A stretch of 64,000 nucleotides of DNA from Scalesia atractyloides (Eukaryota; Streptophyta; Magnoliopsida; Asterales; Asteraceae). Under the pieces are notes generated by a model that saw nothing but the letters and a program-made list of their open reading frames with translations, ran no database searches and had not been told where the DNA came from. A program made the translations under genes and the position numbers. Shown piece after piece: positions 46,813 through 58,046 of the stretch (the first letter of the stretch is position 1; each line of letters starts with the position of its first letter). The stretch spans positions 87,327,563 through 87,391,562 of the forward strand of contig CAMTDV010000023.1 in NCBI GenBank assembly GCA_947069175.1. The letters are read 5' to 3'.

Positions 46813-46987
46813 ACTCAAGATGATGATGAAACTGCCCAAATACCCCTGCCCCATAGTATCCCAACATATAAAGGAACGATAGAAAATATCATTACAGCAC
46901 TAAGTTTGTAAATCAGGTTCTTATTAATCTTCTTTACATGAATACTTTATGTTTTTTATATTGATTTGGGACATGAATGAATAAATG

Positions 46988-47447
46988 TGCATGTTGGATT
47001 ATTGGGATGCTCGGATCCATTGAAGGAGCAAACCAAATCATTACTAGCAACTTGATACCGCTGTCAGTCCAAAAAGAGCTGAGGATGAAGATAAAGTTGT
47101 AGGTCCCCATGTAGTTTGTATGAGTACGTAATTACAAACGGTGGAGTTGCGTCCGAAACGGATTACCCCTTCACCGGGGTCTTTGATGCCTGCGACCAAA
47201 AAAAGGTTTATGTATTTTACATTAAATAAAATTACTATATTTTTCATCTTAACAATTTTGTGTTTTATTTTTTTTTGGTTCGGAAAAAAATCAAGCAGCA
47301 AGTATTGATTCCTTTTGCATGCTCCCGGAAATTGAGGAAATGCTAAAGATTGCTATAAAAAACCAGCCAGTGATCGCCTCTGTACGTGTGGATGAACGTT
47401 TCGAAGACTACACCGGGGTAATTCACTACCATCTTTCTAAAATTTAA
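46988..47447 (+). pseudogene. papain-type (C1A) cysteine protease fragment, right copy
   Basis: Starts ACWIIGMLGSIEGANQI, with the catalytic Cys and its following Trp kept. A deletion removes the D-C segment found in the left copy. INGGVASETDYPF-like text follows (shared region near 47130-47175). An intron-like gap has donor AAAAAG|GTTTATG (near 47208) and acceptor AAGCAG (47298). Exon 2 then reads MLPEIEEMLKIAIKNQPV and VRVDERFEDYTGVIH, open to TAA at 47447. Catalytic His and Asn parts are absent. Captured or duplicated gene fragment, no longer a protease. Confidence 0.75.
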
Positions 47448-47774
47448 GAATCATTTGAATATTTTGACATGCACGTTGGCAGTACATATTGTACTGTGTT
47501 ACTGTCGGCTAGAGGCCGCAATTCTTGACACGACCCGTCAACCTGACCCGAACTCGACACGAAAAAAACAGTTCGGGTTCCAGGTCGACCCGTATTATGT
47601 CCAACAAAAACAAGTTGACCCATTAACCATTTAATATTTAAAAAAAAGCTTTTGTATTTTTGTTTTTGTTTTTTTCCGTTTCTAATTTACATGGTTAGTT
47701 ATAATAATGTTAATATTAATACAATATATTAGGGGTCTACATATTCACACACCAACTTGCCTATTTAGACACCC

Positions 47775-48180
47775 TTTAGACGGGTCGTCTAGATTAGACG
47801 TCGTCTAGATTACGGGGCGTCTAGGGTTTTTTTTCTCCGACCACATTCCTCACTAGACGGATCTAGAAGACGACCAGGCCAAGACGGGGCGTCTAGAGCT
47901 AGACGACCCGTCTTGAAGGTTGTGCTCTGCATGCATGTCAGTCAAGTTGCAAAGTGATATGCCCCGTCTAGGCCTAGACGGGCTTTATATCATTCTTAAA
48001 TAGAGCCATGTCAGAGCATTTTGTCGAGAAATTTTTCAATTCGTCATCGGAATTCTCTCCGACTTCTTCTTTGGCTTATATTACTTCATCTGATATCATT
48101 CAATGCATGTCGGTAAAGTAGTAAAGTGATACGCCCCGCGTAGGCGTTAGACGGGGCGTCTATTTCTTTGTTAAATAGAC
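47775..48180. repeat. left cluster of AGACGGGTCGTCT-type motifs with a 172-bp duplication
   Basis: Near-palindromic units AGACG-n-CGTCT occur at 47778, 47795, 47813, 47887-47917, 47963-47985 and 48133-48162. A block of about 172 bp is duplicated ('gatatgccccgtctaggc' at 47955; 'gatacgccccgcgtaggc' at 48128), followed in both by 'tttaaatagagcc' or 'gttaaatagaccc' and 'ttcaattcgtcgtc'-like text. Confidence 0.7.
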
Positions 48181-48377
48181 CCATGCAGAGCATTTGATGT
48201 CGCATAAAACTTTCAATTCGTCGTCGTAATGTCTGTCTTGAATTTGGCTTGTATTACTTTCATCTGATATCATCCAAAGGTGGCGAAATGCACTAAACTG
48301 GGACGGTCATGGGTGCCTTAGGTCAATACGGTAACAGTTATTAGGTTAAACTATGTTGTTTTAATTATTTACTAACG

Positions 48378-48692
48378 GTGATTTTCGTTGTTAGGGGGAG
48401 AGCGGTGTTCCCAATTCTAACGAGCAATAGGAGGTTGTGTCTAATGTACAAGACATTATTCATGATGGTGGAGGATATGGTGGTGAGGCACCCCATAGCA
48501 GCAATCCGTATCTCGCGGAGATGGTTTGAGAAGCGCCTGAGGTTTCATAGTGAGTTAAAAACATATTTACCCGATGGATATCAGCCTTATATATTTTGGA
48601 AAAAGTGTTGGAGGGACGGTTTCCAACGTGCAAAATTGTATCTCAATCGACTACACGTCAAAGAGTGTCTTGCGCTGAATCGAAGACCGTAA
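48378..48692 (+). pseudogene. unrecognised coding remnant inside the 6.3-kb element
   Basis: One open frame of 104 codons reads YLPDGYQPYIFWKKCWRDGF near the end. A second frame over 48395-48530 gives the more protein-like VQDIIHDGGGYGGEAPHSSN but has stops. A small upstream ORF at 48007 starts MSEHFVEKFFNSSSEFSP. No known domain seen. It may be a captured gene or the remains of an element protein. Confidence 0.25.
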
Positions 48693-48975
48693 CCGAAGGG
48701 AAACTCGAGGAGTAAATGTAGGTAAATAAGAGATACTGTCATTTTTTAAATATATATGGGTTTTGTTTGGTAATAGAGTGTGTTGTGGTTTAACATAGTG
48801 ATATGTTGTTGAACTTATTTTAGGTGTTTCTACAACACGTAACGAGTCTCAGTCATCGTCTAATGATCAGTCTTGGTCAACCCGGTCAACAAAGCAAGAA
48901 CAATGGCTCATTTTTTTATGTTTAATACGGTTTATTTGTATAAAATAATACAAAGATTTTTTTAATACATTAAAA

Positions 48976-49752
48976 AAACTTTTGGTATAACTAATAGGAT
49001 TTTATTTACTTAATTTGAACTTTGATATAAGCCGACATTCCTTCAGTACACCCAAGGCACACAATTAAACCATACAAAGCTTTGTATCTAAAAACAACAA
49101 ACTCCGGGTATTGGGCAAACAGACGGTAATCATAGTATCCGACTTCTCACGTCCAACCGTCGGAACCGGCAGATGACGAAATGTCAATATTGCCCGACTT
49201 GATTACCGTCTGTTTATCAACACCCGAGTTTGTTGGTTTTTAGATACAAAGCCCATATAAAAACCAAACAAACTACGGGTATTGACAAACAACAAAAATT
49301 ATACTCTCCGAGCTCTCACGTCCAACCGTCGGCACCAACAGACGACGAAATGTCGATACTTCCTGGTACGTGGACGTGAGAGCTCGAGAGTATAATTGTT
49401 GGTCAATACCCGGAGTTTGTTGGTTTTTAGATAGGCTTTGTAAAAAAACCATACAAAGCCCATCTAAAAACCAACAAACTCTGGGTATTGACAAACAACA
49501 GCAATTATACTCTCCGAGCTCTCACGTCCACCGTCGACACCGGCAGACGACGAACTGTCGGTATACGTGGCGGTGGGACGTGCGAGCTCGGAGAGTATAA
49601 TTGCCGTCTGTTTGTCAATACCCGGAGTTTGTTGTTTTTAGATAGGCTTTGTATGGTTTATTTGTTGTGCCTTTGGTGTACTGGTAGAATGTCGGCTTAT
49701 ATCAAAGTTCAAATTATGTAAATAAAATACTATTAGTTATACCAAAAAATTT
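48976..49752. repeat. compound foldback: outer inverted arms enclosing three hairpins
   Basis: 48976-49095 and 49640-49752 are inverted repeats ('ttttggtataactaatagga' against its complement near 49730). Inside are three successive hairpins (about 49100-49255, 49260-49440, 49460-49640). Their arms read 'aacaaactccgggtattg' with 'caatacccggagtttgtt', and their centres carry related 'ctcacgtccaaccgtcgg' and 'cggcagacgacgaa' text. Confidence 0.85.
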
Positions 49753-49757
49753 AACTG

Positions 49758-50335
49758 TATATATACGGGTCGTCTAACCTAGACGCCCCGTCTAGACCTA
49801 ACAAGAAGACCATTCTACCCCCGTTTGTTGGCCGTCTAGGATAAGCTCAGGGGCATAATGGTCATATTACTAAGGCCTAGACGGGTCGTCTAGACCTAGA
49901 CGACCCGTATATATACATTTAAATTTGGTAAAGTCTGAATTAAAAGTATAAATTTTAAATTACCATTCTACCCCCGGTTTCTTGGCCGTCTAGGCCAAAA
50001 CCAGGGCAAAACGGTCATAATGTCAGGATCTAGATGGGTCGTCTAGACCTAGACGCCACGTACAGTGCAAGCGAGATCTTTATCCCTAAAATTTTTGAAT
50101 TTTAAGTTTGAAAATGTAAATTACCATTTTACCCTTGAACTGCTGCCTGTCTAGGCCTAATTCAGGGGCAAAATGGTAATTAACCATGCTGAGCTGTAAA
50201 ACACTCAGCTGGTTAATTACCATTTTTCCCCTGAATTAGGCCTAGACGGGCGCATGTTCAGGGGTAAATTGGTAATTTAGCGTTTATTCCATACGGGTTG
50301 TGTAGGCCTAAACGACCCGTCTAGGCCTCGTATAT
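49758..50335. repeat. right cluster of CTAGACGACCCGT motifs
   Basis: 49758-49786 and 49887-49915 are inverted 29-bp arms around 'tatatacgggtcgtct'. More copies lie at 50030-50062, 50150-50157, 50240-50250 and 50297-50330. Between them 'accattctacccccg' and 'ggggcataatggtcat'-type blocks repeat at 49810-49865, 49960-50022, 50123-50182 and 50215-50275. Confidence 0.7.
50145..50251. repeat. palindrome with two 48-bp arms
   Basis: The arms 50145-50193 and 50204-50251 are near-perfect inverted repeats ('gtctaggcctaattcagggg' and its complement), with a 10-nt centre 'ctgtaaaaca'. Confidence 0.9.
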
Positions 50336-50399
50336 GTCTGAGTGCCTAGATGATCAGAGACAGACGACACAAACATAAACACACTCAACCCACACACAC

Positions 50400-51230
50400 A
50401 TACGTATCCTGTCGTATTCTACCGTATTCCGGGTCTGTATTGTTGCGAAACAAACTTCTCCGGTGAGTATTTTCAACTATATTTCAATACATTTCAATGT
50501 GTTATGTATTTAGAATGTAAGTTGTTTGTGAATTTGAAAAATTTTGGGGTTTATGCGCTGTTAGGGTGATGTATTTGGATTTCCAATGAACAAGAGGGGC
50601 GTCTAGACCTGGGACGAACCCCGGTAGACGACCTTGAAAATTTATATTTTTTTTTTCTTTATCCGCAATTGCGAGATGACGATCAAACCCATACCTTCGA
50701 CGTTCCCTCCCGCCACCTCGAACACCGAGACCGCCCGACTTTTGCGGCAAGCTACGTCGGATGCAGGTGGATCGCACTCGGCGGTCGACTGGGAGGGGCG
50801 ATCGGGAGACGCCCAGACTTCGATTCTTCATTCCCGTTGATTCCCCGTGGCACCGACTATTTACCTGGCCGGCACGCCGACTTACAAGGAGCTGCTCGTC
50901 GAGTTTCTGTCCACCTTCACGTTCCACCCTCCACGGGTTGACCAGCCCCTCCCCAGCCACAAGGTCCTCCCCCTCCGCCGGAGGTTTCATTTAGGTTGGC
51001 CTGTGTGTGGCGTTCGATGACGCTTGCTGAGTTTGTCGTTCATAGCGTGGCATATACCTGAGGAGGAGATTGCCACTGATGTATATACGAGGGGCTTGTG
51101 GTGGTGGATAGAGCCATCTTTTGGGCTTTTAGGAGGTGGTCACAGGCCCTAACACTTGGGAGCATGTCAGGGCAAAGGGGAGGATTTCTCACGTTGCCGA
51201 CCCGCTGTACAGGTACGTACGTTTATTACG
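50400..51230 (+). pseudogene. Athila ORF1-like coding fragment
   Basis: A GC-rich block (50690-51200) encodes, across three frames, PLIPRGTDYLPG, TYKELLVEFLSTFTFHPP (near 50880-50935), EEEIATDVYTRGL (near 51060-51098) and HVADPLYR-like text near 51195. This order matches ORF1/gag-adjacent proteins of Athila elements as I know them. Stops and frameshifts prevent expression. Its GC content is far above its surroundings. Confidence 0.5.
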
Positions 51231-51360
51231 AATGCTTTGGCCTATAGGTCCTTCGTATTCTCATCAGTAGTCCCCAGGTAGACAAACTGCTCCGTTAATT
51301 CGGATTTATACGAATGCCAATCCTAGACAGGACATCCCGACTACGATACTCGAATCCTTC

Positions 51361-53310
51361 CAGTTACTACATGCCCGTCATATGAACTCACCTTGATAAA
51401 TTTGAAAACGAAAAACATCACAAAAGTTTGAATAACATAAAAATAAGTATTTGGAAAATGAAGAGAAATGTTTCGAAAATTTGAAGGAAATCGAGAACTT
51501 ATAAATAAGGGTTTCATAAGTTTCGTATGGTACATTTCAGGTGGAGTGATATGTATATATGTAACATATATGTAGACTTCATGACATAATTATACACATT
51601 CACGTATCACATAATAAGTAACAAAGAGAGTGCTTGCATGCGTTTCTGTGTGAAATGAAAGGAATTTAAATGTTTGCGCAATAGCAAATCATAAGTCAAA
51701 CAAAACATGAAATCACATAAGCACATAGGTCCTAATTGACTAAAGTATAGGTTCTAAGGGTCTAATAACCTATCCTATATCCCTAAAGTCAATGGCTCTG
51801 ATACCAATTATGTCACATCCCGACACACAGCGAAATAGGTGATCGGGGCATGATTGGGTTAACTCGAGAGCTTATGACTTGCTATTACTTGTTTTAAATA
51901 TTCAGTAATTCATATCAAGTGTCCAAATACAAATAATTCACATAAACAATTACAAACATAGACGATGTTTATAACAAGTATATTGCACTAATTCGTTTCT
52001 TGTTAACTAAGGCCCATCCTATGTCCAATCTTCTCTTCGTACCTGTTCACCTGTATCATGTGTAAAAATGGTTTTGGGTCAACAAAGGTTGGCGAGTGAA
52101 TCTAAGTTAACATTTAAACAGTTTGTTAAATTGGTTATTTCAATAAAAATGTGCATGGACCATATATGAGCATATGTATATATAATTAAATCACAAACCA
52201 CATAATATCAACAATGAACATATGAACATGATGAATGATGAACTTGAGATCAAGGCTCAATGAAACGGAGCCGATCTAATAAGGCACCTGATGCTCAACT
52301 CGTATCTCACAAGGAACTGATGGGCCTTAAATGAATGATTGCACTTGAATGATAAAATGTAACTACACATAACCACAACAAACAAATATACACATTAGAT
52401 CATATTTAAAGGTGGTAGCACATGTATTTGTATAAATAAAGTAAATACGACACATGATACACCCAAAATCGTGAATAAAAAAAGGGAATTTGTAAGGATT
52501 CACTCACAGTGTTTGCGTTTTTAATCTTAGTGAAAAACCGCACGAGAATAAGGAGAAAATCCAATTGATAAGCGTGATTTAAGCTAGACAAACGAATGCA
52601 ACAAAAAAAAATAAACGTTATGCTAGGCATAGCTAAATGAACGAACATGATATGTTGACCCCGTTGAGCCTAACGAGCCTCTACAAGGCTATGAAAAGTC
52701 TAAAGGCGAGCCTAAACTAGGCTACCTCAACGAGCCTAATGCTCCTTAACTAAGAACCTAAACTAAACTAATTAAACTAAGAAAACAATAAATAAATGAA
52801 TATTAAAAAAAAAAACAAAGAAAGGAAGATTACCTCGAAGAAGAACTTTACAAAATGAGAAGAGCTTAAAGGGCAGCACCTCCTCGTTGAAAGCGGAAAT
52901 AAAAACTACTACACACCACACCCAAGGGGTATTGTGCTTGTGAAGCCACCAAATTTGGTTATTCCACTTGTTTATACTCAAAGTAGGAGTTGCAAGCTAT
53001 AAAAAACCAAGCAAGGGTATTTATAGGTGTGAAATAGAGCAAAAATGGTGATAGGGGCGATGTGGGATAACTTTAAAACAAGATTTTCGCGTCTTTCAAA
53101 TCAGAACAAACACCAAACTTGTTTTCGCGATTCCCGCTTCGTTATAACTCCGTTTCACGCACGGTTTTTGCCTACGTTCATTATTTTCAGAGTACTATCA
53201 TATGGAAGAGAGTAATTCAACATCCATGGAGTCGAGAATTGGGCTTAAACCTTGGGTCTTGATGCGGTCGAGGGTTATGTTCTAAAACTTGTGTTTGTGA
53301 TTCCGTTACA
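51361..53310 (-). mobile_element. gypsy LTR (51811-53310) with its leader, otherwise deleted
   Basis: The LTR in sense starts TGTAACGGAATCAC (53310) and ends GGGATGTGTGACA-like at 51811. TGGTATCAGAGCC follows (51806-51794), an initiator tRNA-Met primer site. Leader-like sequence without coding continues to about 51361, where it stops. The LTR is 1500 bp. Its 52009-52525 part is shared with 1931-2485. Confidence 0.8.
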
Positions 53311-54022
53311 CTGGAGCTCAGTTTTATGCACCATTTGAACCTACTTGATCCTTAGTATACCAACTATATCTTGGAGCTTTGAATGTACCAGAATGATAGC
53401 TCAGGGATGGAGAAAAGTTAGCAAGAAAGTCACCCGAAAGTCATCTTATGACAAAACTAAGAATACGACATGTAAAGCTTTTTACTTGCGATCATTTACA
53501 TCTAAACTCTCTAAAATACAATGTCCTATCTTAAGGTATGTATATAATGAAGTTTGAATGATAAGAAGGTTAGGATGTGATGTGTTAGGAATGTTCATGA
53601 GGTCTCCAAAGTTTTTGATTAATTTAAGGAAAACCTTAGTTTTAGACCTTGAGATACAGAGGGTTGCTTCAAAATACATGGAAATGAATTTACAAGGTTG
53701 TCTAAAACATGTATAAGACTATAAATCACCAGATATGATAACCTGTATGATCAAAACATAGAATCCAAGACATTTTATTGCTTAAACATTAAACAAAATT
53801 ACGTGGAATATGAAAACGGATCGAGTTACAAAAACAGGTCGGGTTTTAGGATTCATTCATTTTTTTGATGAATGTTACAAGACGGGTCGTCTAGCGCTAT
53901 GGGCCTTGCCAGGTACTTGCTGACTTCTCAAAATTAGTGCTGTACAGGCCGTCTAGGCCTAGACGACCCGTCTAGGGCCCAGGGGTGTCCAAATAGGCAG
54001 CATGGGTGTGAAATAGATTGAG
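53311..54022. other. right end of the 6.3-kb element
   Basis: No coding recognised. The motif CTAGACGACCCGTCTAG-type recurs at 53881-53894 and 53949-53976 near the terminus. Confidence 0.5.
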
Positions 54023-54412
54023 CCTATATTAGTTATTTGTCACACTCATACTCATCATTAAACATGTTATCGATAACCCACTTAAAACCCAACAACTCGT
54101 TTATAAAACGTCAACTTACAGACCGATTGATGTGAAATTTAGTTGCCTCTGCCATGGGCTGCGAGGTACACTTCTATGTCTGCATAAAAGCATGAACAAT
54201 GAGACCATCAAATACAATGTAAAACTGAACTCATTTGTGCATAAAAGCATGAACAATGAGACCATCACGCAGCGCTTCTCCAATATCTCGAGGTAACTCC
54301 TGAAAAAACACACACACACAATAATATGCACGAATGTACATATATGTGATATGGTTCTACCTCAATAGTTATATGTTGATTCTATAAGTTTGTTAGATGG
54401 TATTAGTATAAA

Positions 54413-54447
54413 CTAGTAGTTCGTCTAGCGCGCGTTGCAGCACGGCT
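54413..54447 (-). other. Helitron-like 3' terminus, right-arm copy
   Basis: CTAG at 54416-54413 and a GC-rich hairpin at 54447-54427 in minus orientation, the counterpart of 23800-23836. Confidence 0.5.
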
Positions 54448-56323
54448 TCTACAACGCAAAATACTATAAATACTATACAAATACATAAAGGTAAAATTTC
54501 AGCTTTTTGAGTACACACAAAATACAACTAAAGCTATTGCTTTCTAGCATTCAAAATACATGAATATATATGGAATACCCACGACCGAAGCTTCTTAACA
54601 CTGTGGATCTAACCCAAATGAGCTTCTTAACATCCATACTTGAATGTTGTTCCCTTCAAAGGCGTTTCATACCTAATGAAACAAAATCGGAACAAATACG
54701 TTGAAAAGAGACAGAATAAAAAACAGTTTAACCTAACAATACAGAGAAATAGAAAACGAAATAGTTGGTATTTAAAGAATATCCAAACTCGTCCAAATTA
54801 ATCATGCTACACAAAATCTTAGCTTGCCTGATTAACTTATAGCTTTTAACTTATGTTTGAATTATAAAAATAAAAATGGTTTACCCCTACAAAGAAAATA
54901 CCAAGAAAAAAACAGTAAAGGTTGGTATGTAAAGAATCAAACTTGCACATGAATGCATCCATATTGATTCCAAATTAATCAACCTACACATATAGAAGTT
55001 GGTTTTTGATGTTTATATGTCAAATGGGTTTCCTTTGATCATCAAAAGTGTAACATTGTTTTGGTAGCATATAAGAGAAATTCCTAGGCCATTAAACTAT
55101 TAGTTGATTATTGGTTTTGCACTACTGCACCTAAACTTGCTCACAAAGGGGTCAGGGCAGGCATTATAATTTTATATAGGATCAAGTTCATCACCGCTCA
55201 TGAATTTGTATTTTTCATCAGTAATTAACCATAATTTATCACCAGCTTTATCAAGTAGATGGATGGTTAATTGAAAAACCGCAACAATGCAATTCCTTAT
55301 GAACTACTAAATAGAAATTTACATCCAGTAACCAACAAACTTATTCAATAGAGTACTACGATTCTTTCGGTTATCGTGGTAAGCCTAAAAACTACAACTA
55401 TCATCTCTACCACTCTTTTCTATTCCAAAAATAGCTGTTTTGTATGCTCACATTTAGACCTGGCAATTTTGGCCCAAGGGTCTACATTTAGGTTGATATG
55501 GACTTCACAACGAAAGTCATGGGATGTTTTGGGTAAACATTTAAATTTAGATGAGTCAGAATGGTTTATTAGGTTTTAGTTAATAACATGGCATAGGTCA
55601 GGATGGGTAAGTTAATAACATGGCATATGTCAGGATGGGTAACCCTAAAAGAAACACGTATGTAGGAGTCCCAATGTGCGAACAATTGATTTTGCAGTGG
55701 AATCATCCTCACTCACTAATCCACGTCTGACTAAATTTCTTAATACTTTTATTATTTACAAAAGTTTGATGCTAACAGATAGAATAGATAGGTTTCGGGT
55801 CTAATAAATGATATCACCCATTGTTGACATAAAACTCATATCATAAGAGTCAACATTTTAACCATATTTACTTTTATTGTGGCTTGTTTGCGTTGCTTAT
55901 TAAAAAGACAAACATAAACAGAAGCCACGTTTGTTCATTTATGTTCGTGAACGTCCGGTAACGTGTTTTTTATGTTCAGTTGTGTTAGATAGTTCATTAG
56001 TGTTTATATTTTATTTAAATAATTCAAAATTCCGACTATATTATATATATTTAATAAGTGTCAGGGTACTATATACTTTGTTCATGAAGCTTGTTTTTGT
56101 TCATTTGTTTCCATTTGTGTTCATGAACATTAGTTTGTGTTCGTTTGCGTTCATTACCTAAAACTCAACAAATAAACACGAACACGCTCATTTCTTAACG
56201 AAAGAATACGAGCAGAATATCCCGTTCGGTAAGTGTTCATAAACAGTTTGTGAACACATACTTCTTAACACATAAACACGAACAAGGTCTTCTTCGTGTT
56301 CTTTCGGTATGTATGTATGTATG

Positions 56324-57504
56324 TGAAGAAAAACCGGTTGAACCTATGGATATCAGAGGATATATAAGTTACAACCAGGGGGCTTCTACATAAAAAGGGT
56401 TGCCTCTTCGCTCGTTCTTCGGGTGATCGCACTCAGACTGATCTACAAAACTAGAAGCGCCGTTAGTATCGCCACGGGGAAAAGGGTGGTTTTCTCCGTG
56501 ACCACACTCCGGCATGAGAATAAGTATTGGTTGGTTGCAAGTAATAAGCGCAAGTGCTTGTTAATGTGATAGTAGGTGGTTGTGGATGTAGATAGTCTTA
56601 CCTTGTGGTCGGATACTTATTTTATAGCCGAAAGTAAGTGGGCTCAGGAGATGGGCTGATGGGCCTTGGGCCCAGCCCAGACGTTCAGAGACATCCGGTT
56701 TGCCCCTCTGCGTCATACATTAAATGTTCCCTGCTGGAGAATTAATGTCTTCTGTGAGGTGGTGTGCTTTGTCGAATTCTGAATGGTGCCACGTGTAAAT
56801 GCAGTAAGTGCAGCCGTCTCTGTCGTCAGACCTGCTACCAGCCGAAAGTGGAGAAGGTGGAACAGTCACTGGCATAGATATGGTTGGTGTACAGTCTGGT
56901 GTCTGCCTTACTGTTCATTCGACACTGTCAGACGCAACCTGCCAAGCAACCATTCGTCACAGTTCTGCCACTCCGTACCCTTGAGTATGATTAATATCTG
57001 TTAGTGCTTACGCCTTTTGCGAGGCTGTCAGTATTTTCCCGCCAGCGCAGGGTGGCAGGACAAATCCTTTTATCTACAAGACTATGAGGTGCTCTCATGT
57101 TTGTCTTGCCCTTGCAAGGTTTTAGGATTTATGTCTAGAGGGTTGTATGTTTCGCGCAGGGTCTAGTAGCCTGCGCGTGTAAGTCTAACTTGCCATTGCG
57201 CTAAGCATACAAGGCTCGTTGTGTGACTTTTTGGTTTGGTATAACTTACCGTTGCGATGAGTGCGCAAGGTTCATTGTATGACCTATTGGTGTTGGTCTA
57301 ATTTACCTTTGCGCTGAGTGCGCAAGGTTCATTGTGTGACCTATTGGTGTTGGTCTAATTTACCGTTGCGCTCAGTGCGCAAGATTCATTGTGTGACCTA
57401 TTGGTTCCAAGGAAGGCGCTCACTTGCATGCTGCGTGCAAGGTTATCCTTGTAATTATGCTGTTGAGGGTATGGTTCCCTACGCTGGCGCAAGGTTTTGG
57501 ACCA
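56324..57504 (-). repeat. 3' LTR of the Tat-type element
   Basis: On the plus strand it starts TGAAGAAAAACC and ends TTTTGGACCA. In sense that is TGGTCCAAAA...TTCTTCA, 1181 bp. TATAAAATA lies at about 56625-56617 in sense. The left flank is GTATG; the partner flank is outside the window. Boundaries are inferred from the polypurine tract and from the end of the duplication arm. Confidence 0.55.
57230..57410. repeat. 60-bp tandem repeat in the LTR
   Basis: Units carry 'gtgcgcaaggttcattgt' followed by 'gacctattggt' and 'gtctaatttacc', near 57260, 57320 and 57378, with a diverged copy near 57200. Confidence 0.85.
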
Positions 57505-57523
57505 TACCCCTCCAAGCCCCCAG
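57505..57523 (-). other. polypurine tract
   Basis: The minus strand reads CTGGGGGCTTGGAGGGGTA immediately before the LTR start, where plus-strand DNA synthesis would be primed. Confidence 0.65.
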
Positions 57524-57920
57524 TCCAGTGCTGCTCCTATGCGCATGCTGGTAAGTAGGAGGAGTGCTGGACTAAAGAATTGTTGTAGGCGCCGTTATTA
57601 TAGTGGCAAAAATCAAGAAGGGTTGAAGAAAACGTTTGTGTGAAGGAAACGTGTGTGATGATGATCTTGAAATTTGAAAACTCTGCCAGACTGACGCTGA
57701 AGGTGGGTGGTGAGAAAAAGTGGAGATTTGAAAGGACATCTGCCAGCTGTAGCGTGTTGCAAGCCGTATCGCCTCCATTTCATTAATGAATTGGCAGAGA
57801 GAGTGACTGCCACGCGCGCATATTATCCGTCTGTGCAACTTTCCTGCCACGCGTATTTTTCTGGTTGGTTGTTATTATCTCGCGTGCGTCACGGTTCCCA
57901 AACGCATTAAATGCGAGTAG

Positions 57921-57930
57921 TATAAATAGG
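57921..57930 (+). promoter_or_regulatory. TATA box for the antisense ORF
   Basis: TATAAATAGG lies 126 bp before the ATG at 58047, followed by a CT-rich leader (57950-58040). It sits outside the LTR and points opposite to the element's own transcription. Confidence 0.6.
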
Positions 57931-58046
57931 AGTAACCGCTAGGGTTTCCTTCATCCACTCAACTTTTCCTTCAGTTTATCTCTGAAATTCTTGTGTTCTT
58001 GAGTTCTTCTCTTCAAATTTTTTCAAACCTTTTTTCTTTGATTTTG

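Larger units (their letters stand above)
47732..54022. mobile_element. 6.3-kb Mutator-like insertion with terminal inverted repeats
   Basis: It interrupts the right duplication arm. The left end reads GGGGTCTACATATTCACAC and the inverted right end CTCAATCTATTTCACAC. Both then share GCCTATTT.GACACCC and TAGACGGGTCGTCTAG, giving ragged inverted ends of 60-70 bp. Flanks are AATATATTA (47723-47731) and CCTATATTA (54023-54031), a 9-bp target duplication with two mismatches, as in Mutator-like elements. Contents: motif clusters, large hairpins, an unknown coding remnant, an Athila ORF1 fragment and a gypsy LTR with leader. No transposase recognised. Confidence 0.6.
46813..56323 (-). repeat. right arm of the inverted duplication, split by a 6.3-kb insertion
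   Basis: 46813-47731 and 54025-56323 together match the reverse complement of 21890-25210. The break falls inside an uninterrupted stretch of the left arm (24240-24265), so the insertion came after the duplication. The outer end at 56323 meets a Tat-type LTR. The tandem-repeat copy number and many single positions differ from the left arm. Confidence 0.85.

Noticed and set aside
47775..50335. CRISPR-like array of short palindromic repeats
   Set aside because: Motif spacing is irregular, both orientations are mixed, the spacers are themselves repetitive, and the genome is eukaryotic.
50502..50990. 162-codon minus-strand frame
   Set aside because: It lies opposite the GC-rich Athila-like block, where plus-strand text is recognisable. 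Probably open only because of base composition.
47732..54031. CACTA or PIF/Harbinger element with a 3-bp TTA target duplication
   Set aside because: The ends are not CACTA and no 3-bp-only duplication is needed. The 7-9 bp flank match and longer ragged inverted ends fit a Mutator-like element better, though not decisively.
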